64,000 nt of DNA from Meghimatium bilineatum (Eukaryota > Mollusca > Gastropoda > Stylommatophora > Philomycidae). Below are positions 12,766 to 24,289 of the stretch, one piece after another. A program made the position numbers and the translations under genes. Where the stretch lies: contig CM067298.1 in assembly GCA_034231615.1 (NCBI GenBank), forward strand, positions 23,157,934 to 23,221,933, given 5' to 3'. How positions within the stretch are numbered: the first letter of the stretch is position 1; every line of letters begins with the position of its first letter. The notes beneath the pieces were generated by a model, which was given only the letters and a program-made list of their open reading frames with translations, was not told the origin of the DNA and did not search any database.

Positions 12766-14333
12766 AGTTAGTCATCGGATCATCATCACTGCAAACTGAA
12801 CACGTCCATAGTTGCTCCGATCTATCCCTGAGTGTATCCGCCATTACACTCCTGCTGACAGTACCGCTCCTAAGCTGGTTGACCAACATTCTTCTACGCT
12901 CTCCAAACTGTTCTCTTCTAGCAGCACCGCATTTCAACCCTGATCTTTAATCCTGGTCATTGAATAGGAATCATAAGCAACACTAGTCTCACTCTAGCGT
13001 GCTATATCGTTTAAGGAATTCAAAACGTCAGCTCGATCCATTGCCCATCGCCTTGTGCCACATTCGCGCATGACGCCAGTTGATCTGTTCTTTCATTACC
13101 TCGAACATCCACATGTCCTGGCACGAAAATAAATGTAACAACTTTCAGCCTCGCCTTTCTCAAGGCCTCAATATACATTTCGCGAACGAGACCCACTTGC
13201 AACTTTCTAATCATACTCATAGAGTCACTGACGATGCAGACCTGCGTTATCTTCTGTGTGCATACAAACTCAAATACCATGGTCACCGCCATAGTCTCCA
13301 TGGTCATGCTACTCGTAGTAACCGCAAAGACTCCACTCTCCTCCGTGATCGTTTTACCTGCGCACTGAGTTGTAAAGGCCCAGGCACAGCAAACATGCCT
13401 AATCACATATCCATCGGTGTATATATTCACACCCCCTCTTTGGCATTCTCATTGACCAAAGCCTGCACTTCTTTCTCCACAGCTGTGGGACACCATTCTC
13501 TGCATTTCCTGCTAAGTGATATTACTACTCTCAAACAAGTTTCGAAATCTGTGGGTAGACTTATCCATTCCGCAGCTGCTGCTATATCTTGCAATCTGCA
13601 CACGCTTTGTATGACATCCTCAGTACGTCCCTTTCACGATTCCCTCTTTTAAGTCTGTTGCCTTTAACTTTCTGTATTTCGGAATGCAATGAGTGTTCCT
13701 TATCGGCATGTATTTGAAGGTACTCCCATGCACGGCAATACTGTAATCTGTGCTCTGCTGTTGGACAGTCAAGTAGGTACCACATAGCTCTTGTCGATGT
13801 GTCTCTTGTGCACCCAAGTATGACACGCATTGCTGCATTCTGGATTCTATCCAGTCTTTCGATCTGAGTTTGGCTAAGAGTTAGAATTGCCAGTGCATAT
13901 TCCACCACAGCCACCACCAAACCTTCGTATAAAAGAAATAACAACCTCTGCTCACACTGCACAGCAGCCATAACCTTTGCCTGCCGTTATGATAATGTGT
14001 TCAACTTGTTTCCTGAAACTCAGACTTCTGTTAAAAGTACACCCAGAAATCTCATTGTGCTGGTTCTTTCTAAACTTTTCCCGGACAATGAAACATGTCG
14101 CATGGGTGTCTTTACCATGTTTTCAAGGAAAACCACGTCACGAATGCTTTAGAAGGATTTATCACTGCTCTCGTGTCTCTACACCAATTCGTCAGTCTGT
14201 CCAGCTCATTTTGTAGTTCTACAACGCACTCTTCTCGATTTCTGCCCTGTCTATTTACCAGGATATCATCGGCGTACGACATCGTTCTGCCAGCACCTGT
14301 AATTTGATTGCTAGTGATATGTACTGTGTATAC
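12766..14333 (-). pseudogene. 5'-truncated I/Nimb-type LINE with RNase H
   Basis: A retrotransposon copy reading right to left. The reverse transcriptase (RT) part begins near 14333, just upstream of the catalytic-site region. It continues through LEYALAILTLSQTQ-like thumb sequence (13971-13582) and ends with an RNase H domain (13430-13020) showing YTDGYVI, METMAV, VSDSMSMI and NERTDQLA. The last codons read LWTCSVCSDDD and the stop falls in a CTAA-rich tail at about 12766. Several frameshifts separate the pieces. It is close to, but more decayed than, the copy at 60920-62753. No matching target duplication was found. Confidence 0.9.
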
Positions 14334-14539
14334 ATTGAATATCTAGTTATATAGAGGTAGATTATAATTTATCTTTTACTAATCAATAGTTTTCTAGAAT
14401 GTATGGTGATGCTTCCGATTTTGCATCGAAATTTTATGGACAATGATTTGGGAAGTAATTGGAATGTAACTCCTAAACAATATAAAAATGTATATCGTGT
14501 ATTTGTTTTTGATGTTAGTAAACAAAGTGAAAGATTGTG

Positions 14540-15070
14540 TGTTTGTTAAGTAGGGGTTTATGCCTCATTTGGTCGAGGCCCGCCTCTTTCAACCTAGGAC
14601 TGGTGTCCATGTTGGTTATATCGAGGCGGTTGGGGACCTGTGGTTTTTGTGGCTTGTCTGCCTGGTTGTTGCTAGGATGTGGCTCTGTTAGCCCGATTCG
14701 CTGTTGGGTTTCCTAGCGGCAGTCCTTATGGACTATGGCGTGGCTCTGCCTGTCTCCGGTATTGATAAGACTATAAGGTGGTAGTCCTTAAAAGGACTCT
14801 GTGTTGGATTGGTTGGAGCTCTTTCTTCTGCTATTTGCTGTGTTGTTCCTTCGCTGTGTCGGTCTGGGTTATATGGTGGTAGTCCTTAAAACGACGTATA
14901 GGACTTTCTATTGATTTGGGTGGAGTTCTTTTCATCTGCTATTTCCCGTGTTGTTCATTCGCTGAGCGGGTCTGGATCACATGTTGTCTGTAGTTGTCTA
15001 GGCTGACATTGGTTGTGCAGTATCGGCTGCTGATTGTACCTGTGGAGAAAGATTTTTTTAAAAATATGAA
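14540..15070. repeat. degenerate roughly 100-bp repeat with GTCCTTA motif
   Basis: The motif GGTGGTAGTCCTTAAAA occurs at 14777 and again at about 14875. Decayed versions lie near 14724 and 15073, each followed by TCTGCTATTTGCTGTGTTGT-like sequence. GC content is higher than in the surroundings. It may be the 3' untranslated part of a LINE or an old satellite; I cannot name it. Confidence 0.6.
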
Positions 15071-15229
15071 ATGAAGTTGGTAGCCCTTATAATGACTTTA
15101 TTCTGTCTAGTCGGTGCTCTTTGTTGTGTTGTCATCTCTATGTTATTCCTGTCTTGGTTGGCTGTTGACTATATGCTGTGTTGCTTGTCTGCTGGTGTTA
15201 CCTGTGGTTTTTTTTCCTCCAAAAAGCAT

Positions 15230-15418
15230 ATATATTCATACATATATAAAGTTTTGAATTCTCATAGTTCTATAACTATATGCATACCATATACATGTAC
15301 ACACACACAGTTGGGTCTACATACTCATACATATGCACATGCCCACCTATATACATATATACCTACACATATACAAATATACCCACATAGTATTACCTAT
15401 GTATACATACCCATACAT

Positions 15419-15461
<43 letters not shown>

Positions 15462-15510
15462 TATATATACACATATATACATACACACATATATATACAT
15501 ATATAAATGA
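15230..15510. repeat. (ATAC/AT)n microsatellite cluster
   Basis: Compound ATACAT, CACA and AT runs, including a pure AT run at about 15429-15455. The 156-codon open frame from 15071 crosses these runs and is low-complexity, so it is not called as a gene. Confidence 0.9.
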
Positions 15511-15579
15511 ATTAAAGTGTTATAGAATTAGAGTTTTGTGAATATCATGGACAGCGAAGAAAACTAACCAGGAGGTGTA

Positions 15580-15740
15580 TATATAGTGAAAGATTAAAAT
15601 ACAGTACAACAGATATCCAAGTAACAGCTGTATTTTATAACAATGTTCCCGCTGGAACGAAAGATTATGCTGTTGTTATTTCTGATAAAATATTAAAATT
15701 TTAATCTGATGGAAACAAAATGGATGTTGTTGGATAAAAT
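15580..15740 (+). other. unidentified coding-like fragment beside polB
   Basis: One + strand frame reads without a stop for about 38 codons and looks protein-like (TTDIQVTAVFYNNVPAGT, then KDYAVVISDKILKF). It then meets a stop and continues as SDGNKMDVVG. It lies just beyond the polymerase C-terminus and is convergent with it. It could be a remnant of another Polinton gene, but I do not recognise the family. Confidence 0.3.
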
Positions 15741-16331
15741 AATGTTAGTACAATGATTTGCTTTCAATCATTTCAAATCAACACTTTGTAAATGGATAAA
15801 CATCAGGAAGAGTTTAAATTTTATCTGCTAAAATATATATTTTTATCATCATATGGACTAACAGATTTTCTATTTATTTCATTTATAGACATTTCATGAA
15901 TACTATAATTTAAAGTATGTATTTTATTATATTTTATTTCAGTATATTCCTTTAATAAGGAAACTTTATAATCCTGAAATGTGATTTGTTTTTTATAATG
16001 ATTTTCTACCACTTCCTTTGAGTTTCTTTTTTTCTTTTCCATCTATTAAATATGAATAAGCGTTACTTCTGAGAAATACTATTTCACTCATTATTTTTCA
16101 ATTTAATTCATCTTTAAATTTACCTATTATTTTTTCAGAATATAATGAATTATCTTTTGGATAATCACTTGTATATAATTTATCTAATATTTGTTTCAGA
16201 TCTTCATAAACATCTTCTGTTTTAATTTTTACTAAGAAACTATCAGTATCGAAACCAATTACTTCAGGTCATACATTAATTGTTTCACAATAAAACTCAT
16301 ACATTAATAATTTACTATAATTTAAAACACA

Positions 16332-16907
16332 TCATCAGCATCAAGTGACATATTCTTTCCAGAATGTAGTCTTTCCTATGGATCTCTTGAATTCTCCGCG
16401 GTCTTGAGCAAGTTGCCCTGCATCTTCCAATGACATGCGCAGGCATTCTTGTATGTCTTTTGTCCAACTGCGTCTTGGTCGGCCTTTGCCTGTTGCCTTC
16501 TATCATCCCCTCCATTAACACTCTCTCCATGCCGTCGTGTCTCTTAATATGACCGAAAAAAACTAGCTTTTTCTTTAATATAGTGTTCAGAAGCCAGCCT
16601 TCCTGGACGTTAATTGTTCGTAACACCTCCTGGTTTGTTTTCTTTGCTGTCCATGGTATTCTCAAAACTCTTCTATAACACTTTAATTCAAATTATATTA
16701 TTCTCTTGGCCACTGTTTTATTTAGTGTCCATGCTTCACATCCATATGTCGCCACAGGAAATACACATGTTCGTAGTAAACACAATTTGGTTCTTATGTT
16801 AGTACCTTGCCATAGTTTCTTTATCTGTTTTAATTTTGCCAGCGCCATTGACGTTCTTCTCTTGATCGCATCTGCGCAGTCCCCCGCATTGTTTATATTG
16901 GTTCCTA
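16332..16907 (-). mobile_element. 5'-truncated RTE-type LINE inserted in polB
   Basis: The reverse strand encodes an RTE-type LINE C-terminus: RRTSMALAKLKQIKKLWQ, YGCEAWTLNKTVAKRI, RIPWTAKKTNQ, FFGHIKRHDGMERV. It is flanked by a 13-bp direct repeat AATTTAAAACACA at 16319-16331 and 16908-16920, the expected target-site duplication. The 3' tail is GATGCTGATGAT-like. The polymerase reading continues on both sides, with the residues VLN encoded at the duplicated target. This is therefore a clean secondary insertion, younger than the polymerase gene. Confidence 0.93.
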
Positions 16908-18850
16908 AATTTAAAACACACATTCCAGTAAATAGAACCCTATATATTTATTAAAATTAACAGCATAACAGCAACTAAATTTTCATTGAATATTATAGCT
17001 TTTTTAAAGTTTGGTATATTAACATATTTTTAAAACTTTTATTTCATCACTGAGAAGCTTTAAATCGATTCTGTTTCTAATATTTTCCATTGTTTTTCCA
17101 TAGAAAGCATTAATCATTCGTTTAAATACATTTTTTTTCAAAATCTGATTTTGTTTCTTTTATTTGTTTGGTAATAAAATCAATATATGATTTGAACCAA
17201 GTTTCTTCTTTAAAAGAAATAGTTATATGAACTTTTGTTACTTTTAATCCAAGAGATTCATAATACTTTAATAATTTATGATGAATAACATATTTCTTTT
17301 TATCTTTTAGATTTAAAATTAATTTGTTTAGTTTGTCCAACTTTTAATTTTCTATTAAATAATTTAATTGAATCTTCTTCGTTTACTTTTAACTTTTCAG
17401 AAGCTAATGGAAATTCCCTTGCATTTATTTGACATTTTGAAGTGAAGTATATTTTATATCACACTTAACTATGCATCCTCTTCCCGCTGATAAATTTTTA
17501 TAGTAATTACATTCTTCTAATTTGAAATCACCTTTTGGTAATTATTGATACATTGCAAATCCATATAAGTTATTGGCGTCAAGATAAAGAAGATACATGA
17601 ATTTTCTAATTTTTCTTATAATCACGTTTATATATATTATTATTTTTAATAGAATAATTTGTTTATTTTTGATGGTTAGTATATTTATTATTAGATTTAA
17701 CATATATTGGTCCTAATACACCAGAATATCCATATCTGATTCGTTTTTCAAACATTAATAAAATATCAGGATCTGTAAGAAGTTTTAATTGTACACAGTT
17801 TATTTTAATCCACATCCCCACGTTAATCCAGGAAGAGAAAAATAATAACATGGATCAATTTTATGCTGTTCTAAATTGAATTTTATAAACTTTTCAAATA
17901 TGTCTGCTAATATTAAAACATCTGTTTTTAAATAAATATCATGATAATATTGAAGTATTTTATATTTGAATGATTTCCACATTTTTGTGTGTGCGTTTTC
18001 ATTTTCATATTCTTTTCAGTTATTTTTTTTAATTGTTAAAGTTGAATAAAATTGTTCAATAGGAAGTAAACTAGTTTCTTTCAATCTTTCTATACAATCA
18101 ATATATTCATAAAGACAAATTACTTTGAATAATATTTAATTTTTATCCTTCTTTTTGTTAAAATTTATATGTTTTAAAGTTTTAAAATCATCATTATTAA
18201 ACTATTGCTGCATTATTTTAAAATCTTTATCTAACATACTTTTAGAAATAGTATCTAATGGATGAGACAGAAATTAATAACTGTCTAAGAATCTCAATGT
18301 TCTATAATAACTACCACATTCAAAGAAAATATAATCTTCCGCTGTTTTTACTAAATATATTGCTTTATTGAATTAATTTTCATATCTCATTATTTCTTCA
18401 ACCATAAAATGAAAATCATATCTACTTCCATTATGAAAAAAAAAACAATGGAATAATTTTAGTGTTTACCTTCTTTAACATTACATGATTGACATTCTGT
18501 TTCTCTATATTTTGCATTAAAATGATTATGTTCTTTTATTTTAAAATTATCCTCAGTAAACTCAGTTTCACGCATGAAACAATTGTCGCATTATCAAACT
18601 TGTTTTTTTGTTTTTAATTTATTTTTGCATTTATTATTTTCTTTTTCTTTTTTATCTAATTCTTCACATATAGTATTAGGTCTATACCGATCTATAATAG
18701 TTTCCAAAAAAATGTCTTATTGTATTTTCACTAGTACAAGAAATATATTCTTATTCGGTTTCTAATAAATTATAATAATCTGATTTTATAGATAAACAAT
18801 AACTAATAACTTCTTGTATAAATATTTTATTATTATATGAGTTGTTATGA

Positions 18851-19220
18851 CAAATAAAATAGCAATATTTGAAACAAAATGTTACAGAAAAATCCTCAAA
18901 ATACCATGGACCAAAAAGATTACTAAAGTAGCCATCCTGAGAGAAACGAATATAAAAAAGAAATGGTTAAACAGCATGGTTCTTTCCAGAAAAACTACAA
19001 TATTTTGGCTATATAAAGCGCCATGACGGCCTAGAGAAAACTATAATGTAGGGGATGATGATAGGTGGACGAACAAGAGGCAGACCAAGAAGAAGATGAA
19101 CGGAAGACATCAAAGACCACCTGAATATGGCAGTAGCAGAAGCAGGAAACCTGGCTCAAGATAGACAAGAGTTTCGAAAGACTGTGCTAAATCCTGTTCA
19201 GGATATTCTACATGATGATG
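18851..19220 (+). mobile_element. short RTE-type LINE insertion in polB
   Basis: The + strand gives KCYRKILKIPWTKKITK and then a decayed GGRTRGRPRRR-like block and QDRQEF. This is the C-terminal end of an RTE-type ORF2 with an ATGATGATGA tail. The flanks (ATGAGTTGTTATGA ending 18850, ATGAGTTATTAGGA starting 19221) look like an aged target duplication with two mismatches. It lies between the exonuclease DFEA segment and the next polymerase segment, so it is nested in the Polinton gene. Confidence 0.8.
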
Positions 19221-19539
19221 ATGAGTTATTAGGATCAGGTTCATTAGTACTTATTGGTATATTTTTAGCTTCAAAATCTGCAGACATTACTATAGGTAAT
19301 TTATAACTATAAATGATTTTTAAATTTTAAAATATTATTACTTTTAGAGGGTAATTTAGTTTTACAAAAATTGGGATTAATAGATATTTCTTGGTGATTC
19401 TTTAATGCATCTGCTGTTTTATATGAATACATACAATTTCTACAAACGTAAGTTTTATGTTCAAATTTATCATATGGAAAAGAATTAAGATCCTTAATTA
19501 AACATTAATGAATGTTAACATCTTGTTCTAAGTATAATT

Positions 19540-20874
19540 GTTTGTTTGTTTGTTTTTCGTTCGCTCCATTGTAACCATCACGGATATCCGTGCGATTTCC
19601 GCCGGGAGCGTGATTACATTGTGCCACCGTTATGCGCCTTGTAGGCCTAGCACATCCGATTTCGGCATGCCTTGACAATTCGGGTGGGCTACCCTTAGCC
19701 TGTGACAGCCTCTATATCTGTCTCCAGGCACGCGTAGTGAAGACTCTTCGCCCAGACGATTTTCTTGCTCTCGTCTCACTCGAACGAGGTGTTCCACTGT
19801 CTATGAACTTGCCTCGTGTAATTGGACGTGCTGTGCCTGTGCCCATTGGGTACGGAACCGTTTCTCATCCATGAGCCTGGTTCCTTAAGGGGAAGAACTC
19901 AACAGAGGAGTTGGACCCTGGCTCTTTCGCCCTCTTAGCCGAGGTGTCATTCACCGACATCGTGTACCCCTTGTCCAAGTTCGAGTCTCACACCACGCGT
20001 TTGAGAGCAAGGCGTTCTCGAGCTGAGCGTCCTTGTCCCAATAGCGCCTGAGCCCATCAGGTACTGAACCCTTTCTCTCTTCAAGTGTATTTCCGGTGTA
20101 GGAAAACCTGACAGTAGAGTTGGGCCAGGGCTAAATCGTTGTCCCTTTTGTGCCTGAGCGAATCGAGTACGGAACCCTTTCTCTCTGCAAGTTACTTCCG
20201 GTATAGGAAACCTTGACAGTAGAGTTGGGCAAGGACTGCCATCGTTGTCCCTTTCTTGCCTACACCCATCGGGTACAGAACCCTTTCTCTTTGCAAGCAT
20301 ATTTCCGGTTTAGGAAGGCTCGACATTAGAGTTGGGTTAGGTCTTTTGCTTTACCAAACGCCGATGGATGGGTCTGGGTCTCTGCCTGTTAGGAACTCTG
20401 GTAACTAGAAGCCCGTCTCTAGCTGACGGAGCTTGTAGTTCCCTTTCCTAGGGACTTTTCACTTTCTATTTGCAGTTCGCGCTGCCCTCTAGCGCTGTTC
20501 TGCCCTTTCATTGTTTCATTGTACTCTGTATGAAACATATTTGTCTCTCGCAATGCATTTACCTTTACGTGCATTTTACATTGGCCGCCCTTCCAATGTT
20601 CGAACTGGACTGACTAGCTTCACTGTATGTCGACAGTGTTGCTATATGTGGTGATGCTGGTGGTGTCGGAGATATTGTCTGTCTCTTGTGCAGTCAAATC
20701 TCTTTCCATCTGCTACCTCCACATCCTCGGACACGATCCCCAAATGATTTGGCCAGAATCAGCACGAGCTGCTGTATTTCTGTTTCCAGGGTGCACCACG
20801 TGGAGGTACATTTGGGATCTTGGTTATCTGCTAACCCTGGGTCCGCCTAGAGCAATGCGTTCCCTTTGCACCCC
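19540..20874 (-). mobile_element. 1.33-kb retroposon with AAAC-rich tail, copy 1
   Basis: A 1335-bp GC-richer insert with a perfect 11-bp target duplication TAAGTATAATT (19529-19539 and 20875-20885), sitting in the polymerase gene. Its left edge is a (GTTT)n run, the complement of an AAAC-rich 3' tail. The element is therefore oriented right to left and probably moved by target-primed reverse transcription. The body has three or more internal repeats of about 108 bp carrying GTACCCGATGGGCTCAGGC-like motifs. Short open frames (for example 20627-20887) are shared with the twin copy, but I recognise no protein. The twin is at 57778-59111 in the opposite orientation. Confidence 0.9.
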
Positions 20875-21226
20875 TAAGTATAATTAAATCAGTCGTAATA
20901 TGGGGGCTTTGTTCGCCTGTTTTTTGTTTTCTTCTATTGAAGTATATATATGATATTTATAATATTTATCGTCGGGATTATTTAATGCAAATACATTAAT
21001 ACTAATGTTTGGGTTATATTTCTCAAACTCTGAAATACCTTCTATGTTTACAGGATATTTAATCTTACTCATATTAATATTATATTCTTATTTTGATATT
21101 TTGTACTCTTTCCTTATTATAATTTGCAGGATAAAGTTTAGAGAGAATTGACCATAAGAAACATTTATTATCTTGTGTGTTTTGACATTAATTATATTTG
21201 AATTTTCAAACGGAGTTGGAATATAA

Positions 21227-21543
21227 TATGAAAATACCATGGACAGCTAAGAAAAAAATGCGGAGGTTCTCATTGATGCTGGCGTAGAAAGATCAATCAC
21301 ATCAAATATTCGGAGCAGACAGTCAAGCTTTCTAGGGCATGTGTTGAGAATAACACAGATTGAACTTAATAGCCACTGGAAAGATCAAGGAGAGAATAGA
21401 TAGGGGACGACAAAGAGAAAGGTTGCTAGATGGACTAGTATTGTGGCACGGTAGAAGTTCACCAGCCGAGTTTATTGACATCACAAGTGAAAGAGTCGTG
21501 GAGAAACATGATCGCCTACGCCTTTGGCATGGCACTTGATTGA
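21227..21543 (+). mobile_element. short LINE 3' end inserted in polB
   Basis: A 317-bp insertion bounded by an exact 11-bp duplication TTGGAATATAA (21216-21226 and 21544-21554). It begins with KIPWTAKKK-like coding, then GIERIDRGRQRERLLDGL-like sequence, and ends RLRLWHGT followed by a (TGAT)n tail. This is the C-terminal part of an RTE-related ORF2. The polymerase reading SSYIP to ENSNIINVK spans the target site. Confidence 0.85.
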
Positions 21544-21589
21544 TTGGAATATAAGATGATGCTCTCAAACATTGAGTTTTAGGGTAACC

Positions 21590-22868
21590 TGGGGCAGTAA
21601 TGCGCACTTTTCACTTTTTTTGCGTACTCTGACAAATAGGCTTAACTATGAGAGATCAAACTGGCAGCAGTGTGTAGCTTAGATGGGCCATCCATCTAAC
21701 AATAGTGAGGGTATTTACAACACAAAATTACGTTTAGTCCATAGAATGAATGAGATTTTATGAGCATGAGTAAAACTCCACCTTTGTCCGATGTTTTGGG
21801 ACAAACGTGCGTAGCCAAAAACAATTACAGAATCACAGCAGAATTGACAAAAATAGCAAAATAATAACGTCACTTCCTATCTTAACATAGTCAATCACAT
21901 TGTGGGAAAATTGTAGAACACAAAAAAAAGGTCTATGCATCTTTATGTAACTTTAATACGAAAAAATGAAAATACGCAAATATAAAAAAAAACATTAATA
22001 CAAAGAATGGATGCTTAGATCCGTTTTGAAAATATAATATCGTGTTGGTGTGTTTTATAAAGTGTTCGGCTATAATTTCGACTTTCTTGCATCTATGACC
22101 GGCGGAGGTGGTGCATCTATGAATGGTGGAGGTCGTGCATCTACGATTGGTGGAGATCGTGCAAAAATGACCGCGGAGTACGTACATCTATGATCGGCGG
22201 AGATCGTGCATTTATGACAGGCGGAGATCATGCATTTATGAATGGAGAGATCGTGCATCTATAGCAGCGACTGCTTCATTTTTAGTCAGCGGACTAATTT
22301 CTTATTTTTCAGTTTGAGTTTCTAAAAAAAAAACATAACGTGATAATAAAATATTGGTTTAAGTATTTGGCAACATGACGAGGTAGTGATTGGGGTAAAA
22401 ATACGCGGTGAGTACCCTGAGCATGTTTGCCCCAGTCACTGTGCACAGCTTTACCCCAAATCACATTGTTAGCTTTTTTTAATAAAATACCACGAAAAAA
22501 AATATTATCCTGCCAAGGTTACGTGCTTAAAAACTTAACAATACAATATATGTTTCAGTTTAGACATGCAAAATAACATGACAGCAATGATAACAGTGGA
22601 TTAAGAGTGAGAAATTGAAAAAAAGTTCATTAAAAACTTTAAAAATGAATTTTCCTCCTGGTTAAAAAAAATGACTTGCCTTGACCGATGAAAATTCGTT
22701 GTGCTACGAATCGGATGTTAGCGTCTTGCGTGGTCACGCGGTGTGCGGAAAAAACCCATAGTTCAGAACAAAAACAACAGCTGCGAATCTTTGCCACATC
22801 GCATCACTGCCCAAGGCTACCCATATGTTGTAACTACAGTTCTGGTTATACCATTGAATACATGTTCA
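21590..22868. other. unidentified insertion inside polB
   Basis: About 1.3 kb separates the N-terminal polymerase domain from SSYIP, where relatives are continuous. It carries a minisatellite (22085-22262) and paired GCCCCAG-containing segments near both sides (about 21590 and 22430). No transposase or LINE coding was recognised and no target duplication was found. Confidence 0.5.
22085..22262. repeat. about 24-27 bp minisatellite
   Basis: Six to seven imperfect copies of GGCGGAGATCGTGCATCTAT plus GAC-like spacer. Confidence 0.85.
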
Positions 22869-23883
22869 CTACCAAGTTCCACTCCTGATATTCATCTACC
22901 CATGTTTCAAAATGATCTATAATTGAGTTATATTTTATATCAAAGTCATTCATTGATTTTATAATTTTATTCTCTCCTTGATAATATACATCAATAAGTT
23001 GAAATGCTAAAGCAGTGTTAAACTCACAAGTTAGAACTAAAATATGTGTTTATATTATGTTCTTGAATATCATCAATTATATATTCATTGATAATATTTG
23101 TGAAGGTTTTCAATCTGCTCATTTTATTAGAAACGTTTGAAATATACTTTTCTTTTTCAATATTTTTTTCATATTTATTTATATTATAAATTTTTCTTTT
23201 AAAATTTTAATATTTTTTAAGATAATAATGATTTATAATAATAAATTCATAATAAGCTTATTTGTATTTATCTTTATTTTCTTTGTAGATTTTCAATTTA
23301 TATGGTTTATTACATTCTTTACAGCTTGATCTTAACTTATGTTTTCCTATTTTATCCTTTCAATAGCAAGTTAAAGGTTTATTATTAATAATACACATTC
23401 AACAAGTTTTCTGTAGTTCATTGGCGTCCATTTATATTAATGTATTTTAAAATTTGAAATATATCAGTGATTTAACAAATTTGAAGAAGGGATTGTATAT
23501 AAAATTGTAATACTTATTAGTTTATTATTGAAGTAGTATTTATAGGAATCCGACATCATTCCTAATTTTCCAGTGTTTTTTTAAATAAAAATATTGTCTA
23601 TTACCATAGGGAATATTTAAAAAATTTTTTTTAAATACATTAAATGTACACAAGGACATACCCCCATTTTTATGTGATTGGAATAATTTTTTTAATGTAG
23701 ATTTTTTCTACCCATCAATTTTTTTAAAATGAAGGTGACCCAGATATTCAAATATAGTGTACTTCTAAGATTCCCTCAAAAGGAAGTGGTTGTATATAAG
23801 AATCTGTCAACTAACGCTAAAAAAAGATACTCTCACACATAAATGTATAACTGTTGATGTATGATGGCATATCTTCACAACAG

Positions 23884-24037
23884 ATAAAAGAACAAATCCT
23901 TAAAGGTCTTAATATGACGTCTGCCCCGACTACAAGAATGTTGAACCCAAAGACATCAAAACACAAAGCTAAGAAACCGCAAATAAGTAAAAACAGCCGA
24001 CAAGCAAACGTGTCAATTATATTTTCTGAATACACAG
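23884..24037 (+). CDS. activin-like TGF-beta ligand, propeptide exon
   Basis: Encodes the start of a TGF-beta-family prodomain. IKEQILKGLNMTSAPT matches the helix seen at this place in activin/myostatin-type prodomains (I-x-x-x-I-L-x-x-L). The exon ends VSIIFSEYTG, like the ITFAE-G end of inhibin-beta exon 1. The donor is ACAG|GTAAGT at 24037/24038, and one base of the Gly codon lies before it. The proposed acceptor is CTTCACAACAG ending at 23883. Alternatively the ATG at 23857 begins the frame, because a stop lies at 23848-23850 in the same frame. No signal peptide is encoded here, so a further 5' exon is expected if the product is secreted. Phase and motifs join exactly to 27062. Confidence 0.82.
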
Positions 24038-24070
24038 GTAAGTATGTATGAAACTGACAGAGACTAGAGA

Positions 24071-24101
<31 letters not shown>

Positions 24102-24148
24102 GCAGACAAATTGAAGAATTACTGGATGGATAGATCGTACATGATATT

Positions 24149-24180
<32 letters not shown>

Positions 24181-24289
24181 TAATTCTATCGCTACCTACA
24201 TACATCTGTCTAATTGCCTGCCTGCCTGTCTGCCTATCTATCTATAAGTGTATTTATTTATTTATTTTTATATATTATATACATTTACC

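Larger units (their letters stand above)
15821..23431 (-). pseudogene. Polinton/Maverick protein-primed DNA polymerase B, broken
   Basis: A family B, protein-primed DNA polymerase of the Polinton (Maverick) type lies across 7.6 kb of the - strand, reading right to left and split by insertions. Landmarks in order: a CxxC...CxxC zinc-ribbon-like start and N-terminal domain (23431-22870); SSYIP (about 21570); NKCFLWSIL (about 21150); KFEKYNPNISINVF (21030-20980); a CRNCM zinc motif (about 19450); exonuclease motif DFEA (about 19270); HNHFNAKYRETECQSC (about 18510); LDSY (about 18280); LKTDVLILADIFEKF (about 17900); LPGLTWGCGLK (about 17810); KTMEN-like (about 17100); polymerase motif DTDSF (about 16245); C-terminal SPYDDKN (about 15840). 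Several single-base frameshifts and stops are present besides the insertions, so it is dead. No integrase, capsid gene or terminal repeats were confidently seen. Confidence 0.87.

Noticed and set aside
15071..15541. 156-codon frame with a hydrophobic Cys-rich start
   Set aside because: The second half is microsatellite translation and the first half lies in a degenerate repeat; no family resemblance.
19540..20874. Ribosomal RNA gene suggested by the GC-rich block
   Set aside because: No conserved rRNA core motifs were seen; the ends with target duplications and AAAC tail show a retroposon.
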